The translations under genes were made by a program, and so were the position numbers. A stretch of 64,000 nucleotides of DNA. Origin: Cannabis sativa (Eukaryota > Streptophyta > Magnoliopsida > Rosales > Cannabaceae). Under the pieces are notes generated by a model, which did no database searches, was not told where the DNA came from, and was given only the letters and a program-made list of their open reading frames with translations. The stretch is from the NCBI RefSeq assembly GCF_029168945.1, contig NC_083610.1, positions 71,167,580 through 71,231,579 of the forward strand, given 5' to 3'. Positions 12,474 through 23,593 of the stretch are shown here, one piece after another. Each line of letters opens with the position of its first letter. Position 1 is the stretch's first letter.

Positions 12474-13092
12474 ATAGCTATATAATTACATATTTATAGG
12501 CTTTTATTAGTTCTATTTTTAGCATCTTTATTGTGACAAAAATATTTGATAAATTATTATTTAATTTCGGTTGTGGTAATTAAATTGGTTTCCTTATTTT
12601 GTATTTAACTTTTATATTAATCAATTTATTTTTGGAAGGAAAGTTGTCTAGCTTTTCTATTTATGGAAAATAAAGTAAAAAAGATAAGTTTGATTACTCA
12701 ATTTTTTTCTATCTATCCAACTGTAATATTCTGATTTTGTGTTAGTTTTCTATTTTGTTTGATTAGATTTCTTGAGGAGAAAACCGAAGCTAAACTTTCT
12801 TTTTCTATAAAAAAAAAAATTTGCACTTACTGCTACGATTCTATAGGTATAGAAATAGAAATTCCTGGGCTGATTGAAGATCTATTTTAGGAAATTGCCT
12901 AGTGGGTTGTGGTCTTGTTCAGACCGTGTATGAGCTATCAATACTGTGTATATTGATTATAATTACACCTTATAACAACTAGGTCTTGTACCCATTTTGC
13001 ATCTTTGATTTTCACTCATATCTTTAGAAAAGAGAGTCTTTGTTTTGTAGAGAAGAGCTTGTCGACTCTTACTCTGTTTATTTGTATCTTAT
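12474..13092 (+). repeat. Host LTR-like remnant, left half
   Basis: AT-rich, non-coding. It continues at 16803 once the two solo LTRs are removed, because the same CTTAT closes both sides. The joined text ends in CGTGGACTAGTAACAATCTG and similar bases that I associate with plant Copia LTRs. The assignment is tentative. Confidence 0.35.
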
Positions 13093-14467
13093 TGTTAGGC
13101 TATTTTTAGCCTACATTTTGGGTCACTTTTTATAGTTGTTTTCCTTCTTTGTTATTCTTTTTGGAATAGAATTACGCTTGTTTTCTTTGATTTCAGGTTT
13201 CACACTTGGAATATATCAATCGATCAAATTTCGGAAACTAACAAGCTATAGAATAGAGAAAATTCTGCAAGAAAATAAAGCTGAAACTTCAAGCTTAAAT
13301 TCGACTATGTTCTTATCAGATTTTGGAAAAAGTCAAAACATAAAAGTTTTATATTTCTTTTTCTTCTTTCCAACGCATCTTGAATCAACTCATTTGGAGT
13401 TCGTATGTGAAAGTTATGCACATTTTACTGAAAGATGCTGAAGCTGTCAAATTTTGCTTCAGTAGTCGCGACCACCACTTTCCATGGTCGCGACCATGGT
13501 CGCGACTAGGAGCTAAACAGCGAGTATTTTTTCGTATTTTGCCTATGGTCGCGACTAGACTTTATGTAGTCGCGACTATGGGCGAAAAACGAGATTTTTG
13601 GGCAGTTTTTGACTTTTTCAAAGGTAGCAACCCTAATTTCTATTTAAGGGGCTTGTGTTTTAGAAGGAAAGGAGGCAGAAATAAAACCCTAGAGATGAAG
13701 AAGGAGGCAAAGGAAGCAATTGTGGCGATCCAGAATGCAATCACCAACTAGTTCTTTCTTAAACTCTTAATTTCTATGTTAATTTATGTTTTAGTTTTGA
13801 TTATGGATGCTATTATGGATTTTATGAACTAAACTCCTATTAAGGGAGGATGATGAATGTTGTTTAAGTTTATGCCTAGTTAATAAATAATTGTCATTCC
13901 TTTATCTTGTTTGTGAATACTATCTTTATTTATGTTTAATTCCATGTGCAAGTTTGATCACCTTTTACATGTTTAATGATCTTAATTCGAAATCTGAAAA
14001 GTGAGAATTGAGAATGCTAAAATTGGATAGTCTAGGTTTTGATGTGAAACGAAAGTATTTACATAGCCTCAGTGACCAATAGATTATTACTTAATGCTGA
14101 TTTTGTGTTGATTTAATTAAGAAGTTAATTAGAGAACATAAGATTTAGAACCTAAAAGATCTGAAAAGAGTTAGGTTAATTCATAATCTGTCATTCACAT
14201 TAAGATAAGGATCGCAATTAGGTATTAACATTGGTAGCTTATCAATAGGATTCACCTCCCTAATCTCTCATCTTGATTAATCGTTGTTTATTCTCTTTTT
14301 CATTTTTTGAGTTATTTACTTTTTAATTGCAAAAATTATTATTTTTCCAAATAGAATCATAAGTATAGTTTAGTAGTACTTAATCCAATTCCCTGTGGTT
14401 CGACCTCACTTGCGTGAGATACTACTTGATTGCGTATACTTGCGTAGTAAACATAAAATTCGTAACA
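13093..14467 (+). repeat. Solo LTR A, Athila-like (1375 bp)
   Basis: It begins TGTTAGGC and ends TTCGTAACA, so the ends form the inverted pair TGTTA/TAACA. It is flanked by CTTAT at 13088-13092 and 14468-14472. The last 100 bases share CCCTGTGG and GCGTATACTTGCGTA with the LTR end of the Athila-type element at 43011, read in reverse. No primer site follows the right end, so this is a solo LTR. It carries a cluster of GTCGCGAC palindromes at 13466-13580. Confidence 0.72.
13466..13580. repeat. Cluster of five GTCGCGAC palindromes
   Basis: The palindrome GTCGCGAC occurs five times in about 115 bp, usually in a TAGT or ATGG context, within the AT-rich solo LTR A. I know of no named function. Confidence 0.8.
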
Positions 14468-14472
14468 CTTAT

Positions 14473-16797
14473 TGTAACACCCTAACTAACAAAGGCGTAT
14501 TACGTGATTTTTAAACATGATGTGCAGCTCGTTGCTAATCAACGAGGTTTATGGAAAACGTGATTAATTAAAATTTTTGCTTTTTAATTAAACTTATAAA
14601 ATAATATTACAAAAGACTCGGGATCCCGATTACAAAATCATTTACAAAAGAGTTAACTGTTTATACAAAATAATTGTCGCCTAGCGACTAGTTACAAAAT
14701 CAGCCTCGCTGTCCCGATGATCGTACGCTTCAGGCCTAACTGCCCCGACATGTACAACCTTCATAAGCTCGCTCACGGTCCATTAGCTTTAGCCTTGCCT
14801 TTACCTACACATAAACGTAGAACTGTGAGTTGACAGACTCAGTAAGAAAAGCATAATAATATTCATACATAAACCCGGTCATGATCAGACGCCCATACCC
14901 CTGATCATAACCCTAACTGTCGTGTCCAACACGATACTGAGTCCCGCTACTGCCGTGTCCAACACGGTACTGAGCCACTACTGCCGTGTCCAACACGGTA
15001 CTGAGTTCTGAACGTTCATAGGGACGGTACTATTGACACGTAACAGCCTGATCGGTCGAACCGGTCATACTCCGGCTGCTGGTCATAGTCCAGCCTGTAC
15101 CGACGTGTTACTATATCCACCTAATCGGTCGAACCGGTCATACTCCGGCTGCTGGTCATACTCCAGCCTGTACCGACGGGATACGTCAATAGTACGGAAC
15201 CACCAACCAAGTGTCAGCCTGATCGGTCGAACTGGTCATACTCCAGCCTGTACCGACATGACAGGGTTGGATGGTTCGAAGCCAACATACATAACTAATG
15301 TAATCTAACAGGCTTCCTACATGCTCGCTAAACATGTAATCTACATATGCATACTGTTATACTAATCTTACCTGGATTCCGAATTCAGGTGTGCCGGTCA
15401 ACCTGACTGGAACTTTAACTGCGCGGCGGATTACAGACTCCTAAACCATAAAAATCACAACACTATAAGTGACACGCTAAATCACTTCCCGGGGACTTAA
15501 ACTAGGAACTAAAAGTTTCCCTATCGATAAAAAGCATGGCAATACCCCCCCTAAAATATAAAATCGAGGAAATCTAGGGTTTCTGAAAATTCCCCAACCG
15601 GTAGACCGGTTGCCCAACCGGAATTCCGATTCTGGAAAATTCAGGACCCCCATCCGGAATTCCGGATGCACAACCGGAATTCCGGTTCCTCGCAGGCAGC
15701 AAACCCAAAAATTCATAACTTGCACAAATCGACTCCAAATCAATTCAAACCTTCCAGACCTATTCCATATGACCCAAAGAATATTTCTAAGGCACCAAAA
15801 CCACCCAGATTGCACCATAGCAAAAAGTGCCATTAAAGCTCAAGCTTTGAGTTCTAAACTCAAACTTGAGTAAACCTAGCTAACATGCAATCAAACCAAC
15901 ATAAATCTTCTTAAATAAGCATATTATAACCTCTGGAAACAATTAAAAACATTAACAACAACACAGCAACAGATTCACAACATTTCCTTCAAAAATCATA
16001 TTTTTGAGCTAGAAATTCCAAACTTGAAACAAAGTAATTTACATGCATTTCTAACAACTTAATTAACTTCAAATTAACATGCTTACATCTCAGAAATTAT
16101 CAATAAAACACAGCAGTAACAACAACTAAGAATTCATGCATGCATCATCATCTTTTCATCAAAATTCAACAATTTAAAGAAAGAAACAAGAGAAGCTAAC
16201 CTAGCTTGGATTAAACACAAAATCCTTGAATCCACAAGAAAAGAGGAGCAAGAATCCAGCTGCTCCTAGGGCTGAAAAAGAGAGGAAAAAGAGAGAGTGT
16301 TTCTTTGAAATTTTTCTCTAATTTTTTTTTCTAAGTGTTGATTTTGTAAAAAGAATAAAAGCCACCTAGCATATAACTCATTTCAGCCAAATAAACAATA
16401 AAATAAACATTTATTTTCAATTACTAAAATCACTAAAGACAAAATACTAATGGGACAAAAAGACCATTTTGCCCCTCCACACTAAAACCACATAAATAAC
16501 ACTAAAGGGGTATTTTTAGGAAATTCTAAATTCCCGGCCATTCCCGACATTCCCAATGTCTACTAACCCATCCCAAACTACTAACATGCTAAGTTGTGAT
16601 TTCTACTGAGCCAAACACCGAGTTCCAAAATACCGGGCACCGGAATGCAAAATTATGCAAACTACTACACGACATAAAAATGCATTTCTGAATTCCATAA
16701 ATAACAGCATAATAAATTATTTAAATAGCTATAAATAATTTTCATAATTAATCATAATTAACTGCTAATTTCCAAATTAAACTAAGCGGGCTTTACA
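14473..16797 (-). repeat. Solo LTR B, Tekay-like (2325 bp)
   Basis: It begins TGTAACACCC and ends GGGCTTTACA on the + strand. The TGTAACACCC end is the usual 3' terminus of Tekay LTRs, so the orientation is -. CTTAT flanks it at 14468-14472 and 16798-16802, a perfect 5-bp target duplication. There is no internal coding region, so this is a solo LTR left by recombination. It contains short tandem repeats (14917-15260) and a group of CCGGAATTCCGG-type palindromes (15596-15690). Confidence 0.85.
14917..15260 (-). repeat. Two short tandem repeat blocks inside solo LTR B
   Basis: First block: three copies of a unit of about 30 bp containing the palindromic CCGTGTCCAACACGG (14919-15005; the first copy is diverged). 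Second block: three copies, the last one shortened, of a unit of 60 or more bp starting CCTGATCGGTCGAACCGGTC near 15048, 15119 and 15218. The six-frame reading of this block has no coding meaning. Confidence 0.8.
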
Positions 16798-16802
16798 CTT
16801 AT

Positions 16803-17310
16803 ATTGTCTTGAGTCTGTATTCAAGCTTACAAAGAAGAAGAACAATAGTGCTACCGTTGGGAGAAGGTTTTACAGAACTTTCGTGAGATTGCTTTTCAAG
16901 TCTTGCCTCGGGAGGAAGCAAGAACTCTTCAAGGAGATCGAAGGGAGTTCAAGCACTTGAAGTTTCAACAAGATTCGATTAGAAGGTAGAATACATCAAG
17001 CTTGTGGCATATAATAAGAGGGAGTCTATTTATGTATAAGTTAATTACTTTGTATTTTTGAGATTTATCTAATGAATCTTATCCCTGGTCGTGGCATCGT
17101 GGACTAGTAACAATCTGAAAGGATTGTTGAAACCACGTACAAAAATCTTGTGTGTTTTTACTTTTCTGCACTGTTTGTTTTTCTGGTTTCTTCTGGAGTT
17201 ACAGAGTTGTCTTCTGTAGCTACAGAAAAACTTTTTCAGTATCAGTTTCATTATTTCGTATTTAATTAAATAATAAACTGGTAATATTAAAATACAAAAT
17301 TTCAACTTTC
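16803..17310 (+). repeat. Host LTR-like remnant, right half
   Basis: Continuation of 12474-13092 after removal of the two solo LTRs. It contains ATCGTGGACTAGTAACAATC and a T-rich tail that resemble the 3' part of plant Copia LTRs. It has no ORF. The family is recognised only loosely. Confidence 0.35.
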
Positions 17311-20300
17311 ACACCCTTTACAAATTAGGATTTTAATGTGTCAAAAGGGTCTATTATATAACCTTCTAGTAGGGTTAAAACCCTAATTTTTGTCATTTAA
17401 TATAGGCGGGCCACGACACTACCAAGTAATGTCGAAACGCTTGAAGCACAATTTTTGGCAGCGAGCTTCCTAATATGACGACTGATAATATTTTGGCCAT
17501 ATATAACTTTTTTAATATTTCTCGAAACTGGACGGTTCAAGATATTTTAGCATATAGTCATATAGAAAAAGAAAAGAAAAAAGAGAGTAAATTTGATTTA
17601 AACATTGCATACTCTAAAGTAATTTATAGACATCTCATTAAAATTTGAATAAAGTCATATGAAGTTAAAAACAAACTAATCGTAAACGTTTATTTGGGAG
17701 ATGCCATTTTAGTCTCTTCTTTATATAATTTTCTTTTAAAAAAAATTAATATGGTTTATAACTACGTTAAGATAGATTAACTAAGACTACTGTAAAAAAA
17801 AAAATTCAAATTTATATTTTTATTTTCTTAATTTATTAAATTTATTTTAAAATACTTTTCAAATAAAAAATAAACTAATTGGCGGCCCAATAATATATCA
17901 ACATATGCAATTACTTAGCCAAATAGGTATATTTAAAAAAATATTAATGTAAAGGATTATAGTCTACAATTTTTTAGCTATGGCATATGTCTAATAATTT
18001 TAAATTATTAAGAAGTTTTGAAAAAGAAATTAATTGCTAAATATTTTTATTTAATAACTAATTGCAAAAGTTAGTTAATAATTATTAAATTTATTTTTTT
18101 AAATAAAATTATCTTAATTAGTATTTTATAAGAAAACAAAATATATAATTAGTATATGAAATGTGATAAAGTTGACATCAAGTTACAAGTAATATGTTAA
18201 ATATTTTTAGTTTTTTCGAGAAATTTTTTATTATTAATATAAATTAGAAATCATTTACAACAATAAAGAAAATAAGATAAATAATTTCACCTATCCAATA
18301 AATATTTTCATCTAACGCTAGAGTATATATATTTTATTAAAACATGTACAACTTGATTAGTATATCTTTTAACATGTGAAACAATAATTCTAGGATGAAA
18401 GGATAAAAGATAACGAACATCTCAGATTAAATCTAAAAAAAGAATATAAATCTAAAGATGTTGTTGATAACATATTTGAGACTCTTAAAGCATAATGTGT
18501 GTGATAGGAATTTGTAGTTGGATATGCTATAAAAAAGAGCTTTTCTCTCCATCTCGTCCGATCGATCTAAAACAAATTTGAACTGGTTTGGATAAGACAG
18601 CAACATCATGTCCATTATGATCTCTTATTACTGCTCCAATTCCTAAGACTAAGGTGTTCATGTTCAGCGCAACATCCACATTCAGTTTCAGTCCATTTAG
18701 ATTATAGGTGCTCTCCAAAGAACCCTATCAATCTTTGATGTGGTGTTATTACAGCAGAAGCCACTCTAGCAGTCATTGTTGTAATTCAACTTTTAGTCAA
18801 AATGCAATCATTAATTTCAACTATTCAATAATAATCTAATAATTAAAATTATAGTCTAACGACTATTAAATACTCATCCATATATTTTATATATATCATA
18901 TATATCATATATATATATTAAGATGTATAATTACTTAAACCCCTAAAAAGCACCATCAAGGATTCTTCTCAGTGGCATCCAAGTGCTTTACAGATGGACA
19001 TAAAATATGACCCAAAAGGGTTTCCTTAGTGGTCGACATCAAGGTAAATATATCATAATCCCATATATATATATATATATATATACATAATTGAAATAAT
19101 TCTTTATTTTTAGGAGAACAATAAAAAAACTCTAAATTTATTTAGATCTATGTATTATTTATATTTATGTTATCATGCACTCTTCACATCTACGTAAAAA
19201 ATCCTTTGTATTATGACATTATCTAAAATCCAAAAAATAAAATTATTGAAATGAATAGGCAACATCTTCAAAAGTATAGTAGAGCATCTCTAACCGATTG
19301 GTCTTGATATATATGCTGTGGTTTAATTTTTAAAAGTAAATTTGTGTGAAATGTTACTCAATATATATAACAGATACATAATAATTTTTTTTTTTCATTT
19401 TTAATTTTTTATTAGAAATAAATTGTTTTTTTTACTTAAAAAATTATTAATTCAATGTGATGTGAGATTATGATGGATAATTTTTAGAGTTATCAATCAT
19501 TAAAGTATTTTGTTTATTTTTTTTTTTTTAAAAAAAAAAAAGACAATGTGATGAAAGAGAAAATAAAAAAAATTATATTTTAAAATAATGTGTGTATTTT
19601 AACAATGAGAAATGATAAAGAGTATAAATGGTGCCTAGCACTCTCGTATGTATTACTATCGTTATTGGTTCAATTAAGTATCAGATCTCATATAGTTTAA
19701 TATAATAGCTTTTAGGAAGTATTATTAACTAATCGCAATGCGACATATCGAGAAGATCTAAGCACCACTAATACTTAATAGCAATACTCTTTTAACAATT
19801 ATAAAATATTACTCCATTGGAAATAATGTTAAAAGGAATCAAATATGGAGGTTATTGACTTTTGGTATTCTACTAAAGGCCCCTATTTATTAAAATACAT
19901 TATACAGATTTAGATTTATTAGGGAATTTTGAGTGGAAATTGGTCCTACCCTCTCTCTTGCCTGATATTTGAGGCGATGATTATGGGTATTAGTTGTAAC
20001 TCTTTTTAATGAGTTGAATAATTTAATTAATCTGCTCTTGTTCTTAATTAATTACTTAGATAAATAACTAATAGGTGTTATTAGTCTATTGTAAGTAGTG
20101 GTTATTATGGTCAAAATTGTTGATCAATGCACTGCTAACTAAGATGGAAAGATACCAACCTCACATGAAATGTTTTGACCAACACTACTCTTATTTTATT
20201 CAAGTGATATCTTCTTGTTTTTTTTGTTGATTTTGCCTATATTGGAATTAGTAAATAAATAATTTAGATTCAAATGAAGTCAACCAAGCAATAAATGTAA

Positions 20301-21037
20301 GCATATATAGCAAGATGTACACTCACTACTAAACTAACTACTAATCAATATTGATAGTTTTTTTTCCATAAAAAAATACTAATCAAGAACATTTAACAAT
20401 TTTCCTCTTATTAATGGTTTAAATATAAATATTAAAGAAGTACAATATACCCAAAAACAGTAATAAAATTATTATTTTCCATTCAAAGAAAAATTATTAT
20501 ACATAGTTAAAAAAAAAAATAAGAATTAAAATTTTGCTTTTCTTTTAAAAAAAAATAATAGTCATGAAAATAACTTAGGATAATTATAAATTTTCTCATA
20601 AAGAAGTCTCGATAATTTGTGATTGTTGTAACCGTTTTAATTCAAAATATCTTTTCCAAATGGAAGTAACATACCACTTTTGTTCCTCATAAAATAAACG
20701 TTCATTTACTGTGTTTTGGAGATGTAATTAGCCATTTTATCCTTCACTTGAATCACTTTATGTTGGATTAAAATTTTATTGTAGGCATATATATATATAA
20801 TGTATATACTATTATAAAGTGATACAAAATTTAAGTGACCAATTATGTTGTGGGTATCAAAAAATATTAAATTATCATGAAATAGTATATAGATACCATA
20901 AATTAATTTATAATTTGTTAAGGGATCAAATTATAAATACTCAAAACTCATTCTATAAAGAGCCTATAAATAAGTAGTGGTCTTCAAAAAATACTAGGGT
21001 TCTTGTATTCTCTCCTTCCCCATTAGAGAAAATACTT
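17311..21037. other. AT-rich intergenic region with decayed repeats
   Basis: No intact gene is seen. It holds poly-A and poly-T runs, TA microsatellites (near 18880-18920 and 19065-19085), a LINE RNase H fragment (18527-18718), and a possible small inverted-repeat element near 19608-19792 with ends starting AAAGAGTAT. Confidence 0.6.
18527..18718 (-). pseudogene. LINE-type RNase H (RVT_3) fragment
   Basis: The - strand reads KLNVDVALN, then LGIGAVIRDHNGHDVA, then LSKP. This is the start of the RNase H domain found at the end of many plant non-LTR retrotransposon polyproteins and related host copies (usual form KLNVDAA...GIGAVIRD.NG.V). Only about 60 residues remain, with no flanking RT and no catalytic context downstream. 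It is an isolated relic. Confidence 0.55.
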
Positions 21038-21040
21038 TAA

Positions 21041-21916
21041 GGGACTGTTTGGTACATAAGATTAGACTGGATTGGACTAAAAAGGATATTGGACTAGACT
21101 GGACAAGATTGGATTATGTTAAAAGTAATCTTGTATTTGGTTTAAGAATAGACTAGACTATTTTATTTATTTCCTTTTAGAAAAAGAAAACTTATATTAA
21201 AATAAAAATATATAATATTAAATTAAAATTAAAATATATAATAATAAACAAATAAAAATGAATGATTCGCAGCAAAAAAAAAATAAAATAAAAAATAATT
21301 AAATTATAAAATTAAATAAAATAATATATTCTATATAATCAAGTATATATCATAAATATATAATAAAATAGTTTAGCATATTTTTTTATTTAATAAAAAA
21401 TTAAAATAGTAAAATAAAAATACTTGAATAATATAAAATTGTTTATGTTAAACACTAATTTAATATAAATATTAATTTTTTAAAATATTTATATAAATTT
21501 TCTAGTCATTTAAAAATAATGTATAATTTTATTGTTATATTGTTTCTCTTAGAATCAATTTAAGTAACTATTGTTTAATTAACAATATTTTAAATTTTGA
21601 AAACTTATGTATAATTTAAAATTATACATTTTCACTCATTTTAATGAATAACTTTTGATAAAAAAAATTATAAATAAATGTGTGATAATTATTTCATTTA
21701 AATTCTTATTAAATTTAAAATATATTAATAAAATCAACATTAAAAAAAAAATCTCACCTGCATGGGATTATTTATCCCATCCTGCTGGATGGGATAAATA
21801 ATCCTAGACAGATAAGATTAGCTGGATTAGTTACCCAAACTTCTGCCATGCCCAAACACTGGATTGGACAAATTAGTTTATCTAATCCAATCCAATCATG
21901 CGTACCAAACGGCCCC
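21041..21916. mobile_element. Tourist-like (PIF/Harbinger) MITE, 876 bp
   Basis: The ends are GGGACTGTTTGG and, in reverse, GGGGCCGTTTGG. The 3-bp target repeat TAA is present at 21038-21040 and 21917-21919. The subterminal parts are also complementary (ATTGGACT and TCCAATCC types, including GATTAGACTGGATTGGAC). No transposase is present; the interior is very AT-rich. Confidence 0.85.
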
Positions 21917-22651
21917 TAAAGAAATAGTGTATTCTTAGAAGATCATAATAACTTTCTGAACAATCTCCAACAATGGCTTCAGATTAGTGTTTCTACTCAT
22001 ATGTATTCATATTTTTCCTTTTTAATTTAACAAAGGTTCTATAAAAATATAACTTATAGGGTTTTCTATATTAAAGCACTTTTGAAATATGATTAGATCT
22101 GTAATTATTTGTATTTCTTAAGTATTTTGATAAATCCTAACACTTTAAGCCCGTACCAACTACAATCTTACAGGGCTTTATATAAGCCCACCAATCACTC
22201 TCTTTTAAATACACAGCATGAACCCATTTAACTCACAAATTATTCTTCTTTTGAGAAAGAGCCCAAACATGTTCCCTACCGCTATAATATTCCAATGCTC
22301 CATATTTTTAAAGCCAAGGTTGATAGTTTTTATGGTCCATATCAGAGTTAGAAAAGTAAAAGCGGATTTGATAAAAACAATTTTATTCAATATGAATCAT
22401 AAGTCCAAGGATCTCAACATAATATATATAAATTAAATTTAGACTAATGAATAGAGAGACAATACCTCTTGTACCCTATCAGGGGATCCTCGCTATCTTT
22501 TAAGTTAATAACGATCATCCAATCTAAGAATTTCGTTAAAAAAATTCACATTGTAATCTTTCAAGCCAATCTCAACACTCAAGAATAGAGTAGGCTATTA
22601 GATTCTACAGGATGAACAAATTTATGCATTGCAGTACTCATGAGACACTGT
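21917..22651. other. Intergenic, no gene seen
   Basis: AT-rich stretch between the Tourist-like MITE and the Cassandra element. It has short ORFs only on opposite strands at the same place (22205-22436), with no recognisable protein. Confidence 0.5.
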
Positions 22652-23083
22652 TGTGACAGTCAGTAGTCCCGTGATCCATAAGAGGAAACACCGGGTAAGT
22701 TGTGCAATCCCACATCGCCTGGGGAAGGTCAAGTAGGATGAATCTGAGACTGTGTAGGTATGGGACTGCACAGTTGAAGAGAGCTTAAATGGATTGATTG
22801 GTATTACCTATATCAACAAGAAGCATCTTGTTTTTCGGTAGCCCATCACGAAAGAACTCCATAGTTAAGCGTGCTTGACTTGGGGCAATTTTAGGATGGG
22901 TGACCTCTTGAGAAGTTTTCCCAGAAAGCGTGCGAGTGAGGACAAAGCACGCTGGAAACACTCGTGTTGGTCTGTAGGGTCAGTCATCAATCCAGGAAGT
23001 AGCTAGAGTGGCGTACTCGTGTATAAGAGCCATGAGTCCGTGGGTGTAAGGGCCCAATGGAGGCTTCAAGCGGGGACGTTACA
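22652..23083 (+). repeat. Cassandra 5' LTR
   Basis: 432 bp, TG...CA. It contains the 5S-like domain at 22841-22919. Confidence 0.93.
22841..22919 (+). promoter_or_regulatory. 5S-rRNA-like domain in the Cassandra 5' LTR
   Basis: It starts GCCCATCAC..AACTCC and holds AGTTAAGCGTGCTTG (Pol III box A region) and AGGATGGGTGACCTC (box C region) of plant 5S rRNA. It is only part of a 5S gene, embedded in an LTR, so it is a transposon promoter relic rather than an rRNA gene. Confidence 0.88.
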
Positions 23084-23086
23084 AAA

Positions 23087-23099
23087 TGGTATCAGAGCC
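23087..23099 (+). other. Cassandra primer binding site
   Basis: TGGTATCAGAGCC lies three bases after the 5' LTR and is an exact initiator tRNA-Met complement. The purine-rich AAGGGGGGTGAT at 23144-23155 before the 3' LTR is the polypurine tract. Confidence 0.92.
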
Positions 23100-23155
23100 T
23101 TGACCCAGCCAGAAGTGTGGTCGACGAGGACGTCGGACCCCGTAAGGGGGGTGAT

Positions 23156-23588
23156 TGTGACAGTCAGTAGTCCCGTGATCCATAAAGGGAAACAACCGGG
23201 TAAGCTGTGCAATCCCACATCGCCTGGGGAAGGTCAAGTGGGATGATTCTGAGACTGTGTAGGTATGGGACTGCACAGTTGAAGAGAGCTTAAATGGATT
23301 GATTGTTACTACCTATATCAACAAGGTGCATCTTGTTTTTTGATAGCCCATCACAAAAGAACTCCACATTTAAGCGTGCTTGACCTGGGGTAATTTTAGG
23401 ATGGGTGACCTCTTGGGAAGTTTTCCCAAGAAGCGTGCGAGTGAGGACAAAGCACGCTGGAAACACTCGTGTTGGTCTGTAAGGTCAGTCATCAATCCAG
23501 GAAGCAGCCAGAGTGGCGTACTCGTGTATAAGAACCATGAGTCCGTGGGTGTAAGGGCCCAATAAAGACTTGAAGCGGGGACGTTACA
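23156..23588 (+). repeat. Cassandra 3' LTR
   Basis: 433 bp, TG...CA. The 5S-like domain is at 23346-23424. The box A core here reads ATTTAAGCGTGC instead of AGTTAAGCGTGC; the box C core is intact. Confidence 0.93.
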
Positions 23589-23593
23589 ACTGT

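Larger units (their letters stand above)
22652..23588 (+). mobile_element. Complete Cassandra TRIM retrotransposon (937 bp)
   Basis: Two LTRs of 432 and 433 bp (22652-23083 and 23156-23588) begin TGTGACAGTC and end GGGGACGTTACA. They flank a 72-bp interior made of little more than a primer site and a purine tract. The target duplication ACTGT is perfect at 22647-22651 and 23589-23593. Each LTR carries a 5S-rRNA-like domain, the hallmark of Cassandra. The LTRs differ at many positions, so this copy is not very young. The element has no coding capacity. Confidence 0.95.

Noticed and set aside
15033..15308. 91-codon ORF with repeated RTGHTPA text
   Set aside because: It follows from the tandem repeat in solo LTR B.
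22841..22919. 5S rRNA gene
   Set aside because: It is only part of the 5S sequence and lies in a Cassandra LTR with TSD and primer site, so it is transposon-derived.
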